Shown piece after piece: positions 49,745-53,610 of a stretch of 53,610 bases of DNA; the stretch's first letter is position 1, and every line of letters starts with the position of its first letter. The translations under genes and the position numbers were made by a program. This DNA comes from an uncultured Bacilli bacterium. GTDB lineage: Bacteria; Bacillota_I; Bacilli_A; RF39; UBA660. A model generated the notes under the pieces. That model was not told the origin of the DNA and did no database searches. It worked only from the letters and a program-made list of their open reading frames with translations. The stretch lies in assembly GCA_947624275.1 (NCBI GenBank), contig CANQJR010000003.1:1-53610 (forward strand). The letters run 5' to 3'.

Positions 49745-50604
49745 TATTTAACCCCCTTTATCATTAAGAGCATCAAGTCATCTAAGGTTATTTTATCGAT
49801 GACTTCAACATCATAACGCTTTTTAAAGTCTCTTTTATTTTCAACTAAAACTTCATAGCCATATCGATCTTTTTTATATTTGACGTAATCTTCTTTATTG
49901 ATATCCTTAAATTCTTTTTCACGACATTTGACAATTCCATACTTGTCCAACAATTCATCACACGTCTTAGATAGGACAATTTCTCCATCATTTATGAAAG
50001 TGATGTAATCAGCAATTCTTTCCAAATCTGTCGTTATGTGACTGGAAAGCAGAATAGAACATTCTTCATCTTGAATGAAATCTTGAAAAATATCAATTAT
50101 TTCACTACGAGCAATTGGGTCGAGACCCGAAGTCGGTTCATCCAAAATCAATAGTTTGGGATGATGAGCTAGAGCTGTCGCAATTTCCAATTTTTTACGC
50201 ATTCCCTTGGAAAATTTCTTTATTTGTTGCTTAGGATTCAAAGAAAAATCCTTAAGATAAGAATTAAACATTTTTTCATCCCAATTTTTATAGATGTATT
50301 TCATCGAATTATTGATATCGTTTGGCGTTAAAATTTCGGGATAGAACATATCATCTAAAACGACACCGATATCTTCTTTGATCTTTCCTTCATCTCTTTT
50401 ACTATCCAATCCAAAGATTTTAATTTCGCCACTATCTTTTTTGATGATGTTCAATATGGCTTTGATCGTCGTCGTCTTACCTGCTCCATTTTCGCCAATA
50501 AAACCCATGATCATCCCTTTGGGCAAATCAAAAGTGATGTTCTTCAATGCAAAATCATCATACTTCTTATTCAAGTTTTTAACTTCTAATATATTTTTCA
50601 TCAT
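49744..50604 (-). CDS. ABC transporter ATP-binding protein
   Basis: GFIGENGAGKTTTIKAIL, KFSKGMRKKLEIATALAHHPKLLILDEPTSGLDP. Confidence 0.97.
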   Translation of the reverse strand: MMKNILEVKNLNKKYDDFALKNITFDLPKGMIMGFIGENGAGKTTTIKAILNIIKKDSGEIKIFGLDSKRDEGKIKEDIGVVLDDMFYPEILTPNDINNSMKYIYKNWDEKMFNSYLKDFSLNPKQQIKKFSKGMRKKLEIATALAHHPKLLILDEPTSGLDPIARSEIIDIFQDFIQDEECSILLSSHITTDLERIADYITFINDGEIVLSKTCDELLDKYGIVKCREKEFKDINKEDYVKYKKDRYGYEVLVENKRDFKKRYDVEVIDKITLDDLMLLMIKGVK

Positions 50605-50978
50605 TCATCCTCCAAATATAAAATATCAAGCATTTCAACAATCGTCTTTTTAGTAATTTTATTCGTTTTAGCAATAGTTATGGCTGAATCTAATAGATCT
50701 TGTATTTTATTCAATTGTTCTTCTCTTGCTAAGTCTCTATTGATTTTAGCGACGTAAAATCCTTTGGCGGGAATACCTTTGACATAGCCTTCTCTCTCCA
50801 ATTCTTCATAGGCATTTTTAGTAGTTATGACACTACATCGCAAATCTTTGGCAAGAGCTCTAATTGAAGGTAATAATTCGTTTTCTTTCAATTCACCAGA
50901 TATAATTTTATTTTTGATCTGTTCTTTTATCTGTTCATAAATAGGTATACCATTGGAATTGCTAATTATTATTTCCAT
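50601..50978 (-). CDS. GntR family (YtrA-type) transcriptional regulator
   Basis: IPIYEQIKEQIKNKIISGELKENELLPSIRALAKDLRCSVITTKNAYEELEREGYV. Confidence 0.95.
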   Translation of the reverse strand: MEIIISNSNGIPIYEQIKEQIKNKIISGELKENELLPSIRALAKDLRCSVITTKNAYEELEREGYVKGIPAKGFYVAKINRDLAREEQLNKIQDLLDSAITIAKTNKITKKTIVEMLDILYLEDE

Positions 50979-50999
50979 AATTGCCTCCTGTACATATTA

Positions 51000-51028
51000 A
51001 TTATATACAGTATATACACAGTAGTCAA
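51000..51028 (-). promoter_or_regulatory. Promoter of the gntR-ABC operon with embedded palindromic operator
   Basis: Minus strand TTGACT-N17-TATAAT; perfect palindrome TATATAC-T-GTATATA at 51002-51016 overlaps spacer/-10. Confidence 0.8.
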
Positions 51029-51059
51029 TAGTATTTTATCAATAAAAAAAAGCTTATCT

Positions 51060-51425
51060 TCACCTTTTGGTGATGAAAGCCATATATATGAAATAGATAG
51101 AGAATACTAAAAATATACCTATCGGTATGAAGAGCGAATATGTTTTATGGACGATGGCATAATATGAAGAATAAGTTAAAAAGCCAAAGTAATAAATAAA
51201 GAAAAATATTTTAAAAATAGTGAAAAAAATATTAGCCAATCTCTTTTTATTGAATAGTAAAAAAATGGTTTCTAAAAGAATGGCAATCGCACATACTAGA
51301 AAAAGAAAAATGATTAGTTTTGCTAATGAATTGTTTTTAGGAAAAGCCCAAACCAATACTATTATGGTCATTAAAGCCATAACTATTTTTCTAATCAACA
51401 CAACTCTTACAATCTGTTTTTTCAC
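51060..51425 (-). CDS. Small multi-pass membrane protein, unknown function
   Basis: 121 aa, four hydrophobic segments. Confidence 0.65.
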   Translation of the reverse strand: MKKQIVRVVLIRKIVMALMTIIVLVWAFPKNNSLAKLIIFLFLVCAIAILLETIFLLFNKKRLANIFFTIFKIFFFIYYFGFLTYSSYYAIVHKTYSLFIPIGIFLVFSIYFIYMAFITKR

Positions 51426-51490
51426 TATATCACTTCCCCATCTTCATTATATAATAATTATTGAGAATATGCTAGGATATAGAGAAATAG

Positions 51491-51518
51491 AAAAGGCTTA
51501 TGATTTTTTTCATAAGTC
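51491..51518 (-). terminator. Intrinsic terminator of the FtsX-like permease gene
   Basis: Minus strand GACTTATG-AAAAAAAT-CATAAGCC-TTTTC. Confidence 0.75.
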
Positions 51519-51531
51519 TTTTTATCATTCA

Positions 51532-53607
51532 TTAATATCTTTCTTTGATGATGTTTTTACTACAAGAATAAGTGATCAAGAGATAGCCTCCATAGATGAT
51601 GACAAGGAATATAGCTGTGGCAATGATAGATGGTAATAATTCATTTGTTCCAAATACTTCCAATATTTTAAGGGCAAACATTATACCAAAGATAGAATGA
51701 ATTAAAGCTAGTATTAAAGGTAAGATGAAGAAGATAGCTATTTGTCTAAATAGTGCTCTATTGATCATCTTTTCATCGGTACCAATCTTTCTCAACGTTC
51801 TAAATCTTTCTTTGTTATCACTGCTCTCCGACAATTCTTTCAATCCTAAAATCGCTGCGCTACTGACTAAGAAAATCACTCCTAAATAAAGACCGATAAA
51901 GGTGACCATGGCTGATAAGCCTACTGTTGCTTCTTTAATAGCCAGTTTCGTTGAACCACTTGGAAGTAAATAAACACTCGCTTTTGACTCTTTATCTAAC
52001 TCATTTATATTATTTTCTATTTTTGTTATCTCTTCTTTGGCCGTCGTTTTATAATTACCTATCAAATGATTTTGTACTAAATACTCTTCATCGACAATAT
52101 TATCAGGCACTAAAATAATTCCTGTATTAATATGTTGACTAGACATTTCTAAAAATCCATCTTGGCATGAGTCATATTTAGGTTTTAGAGTATGGCCAAA
52201 TAAATTGATGTTTTCATTATTGGCTAAAGCAAGATTTCTTATTTTAACCATCGAAGTGAAATCAGCAACAATCATGTATTCATCATTATTTAAAGAATAT
52301 TCTTCGATGCCATAAAATTTTGCTACTCTATTATAATCACTAATTTTCATAATAGATTCCATTGTATCATAAGCTAAAAATGGAAATTGTGTTCTAACAC
52401 TATCTAATCTTGAACCTAATGTATGATTTAATGTTAGATCTGGTGTTGCATAAGTATTCACTTCGATATAATCTTTAAAGTAAGAAGTGATGTCAAAATC
52501 AAACAATTCAAACATTTCTTTAGCTGTGTAGTGAGAGTTTTTTATTTGTGAATCATTATATCCATAGTCTCGATATTTTTCATAATACTTATCCATATTC
52601 ATATTGACTGTGAACATGGCATCTACTGGGGCCAGTTCTTTAATATTGGCATTCATCGAGTTTTTCATAGTGAGACAAGATGATAATAAACAGATCGTTA
52701 TGAATAACATTAAACAGATTATTGTCGTCGAAAAGACAGTTGTGTTAATTTTACTTGAGAATTGTCTTAAAGTGAAACTGTTTAGTCCTTTGTAATAGAA
52801 CTTCTTAATACTCATTGCGATTCTTAAAATTAATCCTGATAAAGACCAGAAGATAAAGAAGGTACTTACTGATCCCATTATAATCGGTTTTATTATATCA
52901 GTTACTTCTTGTAAAGTAAGAAAATCATGAGTAACTATATAATATGCTCTTCCTAGAACTAAACAAGAAATGATAAAAATAATAATACATAAATAAGGAT
53001 TTTTTAGTTTAATTCGTTCACTTGTTTTAGAACCATTTAATAAATCGATCAATTTACATTTACTGACACTTATAGTATTGAATATCATGACGAGTAAATA
53101 CATGATACTAAAATAAATAATCGTTTTAAGACAAGCAGAGGAAGAGAAGACAAAGGCAAACTTTGTGAGATTGGCTTCAAACATATTGGCAACAACTAAA
53201 CTCATAGCTTGTGATAGTAATACCCCAAGTCCTAATCCAACTAAGAGTGAAATAATACCAATAAATAATGTTTCAAAGAATAGTATTAAAGATATTTTTC
53301 TTTTACTCATACCTAAAGTTAAGTAAATTCCAAACTCTTTATTTCTTCTTTTAATTAAAAATCTTGAAGCATATATGATGAGAAATCCTAATATAAATGA
53401 TACAAATACACTAACCCCAGATAACATCGTCATCATGAGATCAATTATCTCTTGTGTTGAAGATGAAACATCCATCATGACTGTTTGACTATCAAGGGCA
53501 TTAAAAACATAAAATATTGCTACACCAAGAATGAGTGTAAAAAAGTAGATGGCATAGTCTTTAATACTCTTCTTGATGTTTTTAAGTGATAACTTACAAA
53601 GCATCAT
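51532..53607 (-). CDS. FtsX-like ABC transporter permease (BceB-type)
   Basis: 691 aa, SLKNIKKSIKDYAIYFFTLILGVAIFYVFNAL..., ASRFLIKRRNKEFGIYLTLGMSKRKI..., large extracellular loop; ATPase partner would lie right of the window. Confidence 0.9.
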   Translation of the reverse strand: MMLCKLSLKNIKKSIKDYAIYFFTLILGVAIFYVFNALDSQTVMMDVSSSTQEIIDLMMTMLSGVSVFVSFILGFLIIYASRFLIKRRNKEFGIYLTLGMSKRKISLILFFETLFIGIISLLVGLGLGVLLSQAMSLVVANMFEANLTKFAFVFSSSACLKTIIYFSIMYLLVMIFNTISVSKCKLIDLLNGSKTSERIKLKNPYLCIIIFIISCLVLGRAYYIVTHDFLTLQEVTDIIKPIIMGSVSTFFIFWSLSGLILRIAMSIKKFYYKGLNSFTLRQFSSKINTTVFSTTIICLMLFITICLLSSCLTMKNSMNANIKELAPVDAMFTVNMNMDKYYEKYRDYGYNDSQIKNSHYTAKEMFELFDFDITSYFKDYIEVNTYATPDLTLNHTLGSRLDSVRTQFPFLAYDTMESIMKISDYNRVAKFYGIEEYSLNNDEYMIVADFTSMVKIRNLALANNENINLFGHTLKPKYDSCQDGFLEMSSQHINTGIILVPDNIVDEEYLVQNHLIGNYKTTAKEEITKIENNINELDKESKASVYLLPSGSTKLAIKEATVGLSAMVTFIGLYLGVIFLVSSAAILGLKELSESSDNKERFRTLRKIGTDEKMINRALFRQIAIFFILPLILALIHSIFGIMFALKILEVFGTNELLPSIIATAIFLVIIYGGYLLITYSCSKNIIKERY

Positions 53608-53610
53608 TCA

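Noticed and set aside
50455-50485. Repeated gtcgtc (ATCGTCGTCGTC) as a microsatellite
   Set aside because: It encodes the Walker A Thr run (GAGKTTTIKA) of the ABC ATPase
51220-51636. Plus-strand ORF 138 aa spanning two minus-strand genes
   Set aside because: Runs through a terminator hairpin and antisense to two better supported genes

Overview
This is a low-GC, Bacilli-like chromosomal segment. Standard genetic code fits, since TGA is used as a stop. Almost all genes lie on the minus strand; only tspO, purA and rnhC are clearly on plus. It is mostly housekeeping: hrcA-grpE-dnaK with a double CIRCE, xseAB/nusB/obgE/rpmA-prp-rplU, tkt, apt, purA, two tRNAs, rnhC, rsmD, a U32 peptidase, parC/parE, priA, rnhB and rbgA. 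Transporters, uncharacterised membrane or secreted proteins and several ABC-type genes make up the rest. I saw no CRISPR array, transposase, integrase or phage module. The points most worth a second look are: (i) sporulation-linked genes (SpoIVB-like protease with catalytic motifs intact, a SirA-like protein, YlbD/YlbE) embedded in housekeeping operons; (ii) a pseudopilin-like secreted protein next to a Tim44-like zinc-ribbon membrane protein and an SPFH double-zinc-ribbon protein; (iii) a block of secreted/lipoprotein genes plus U32 inserted into a Bacillus-like ylbD-E-F-H order; (iv) repeated nesting of stop codons inside intrinsic terminator hairpins, including a parC terminator whose 3' arm carries the ylbD Shine-Dalgarno; (v) promoter/operator architectures readable at base level. 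All family calls come from motif recognition and synteny memory, without database searches.
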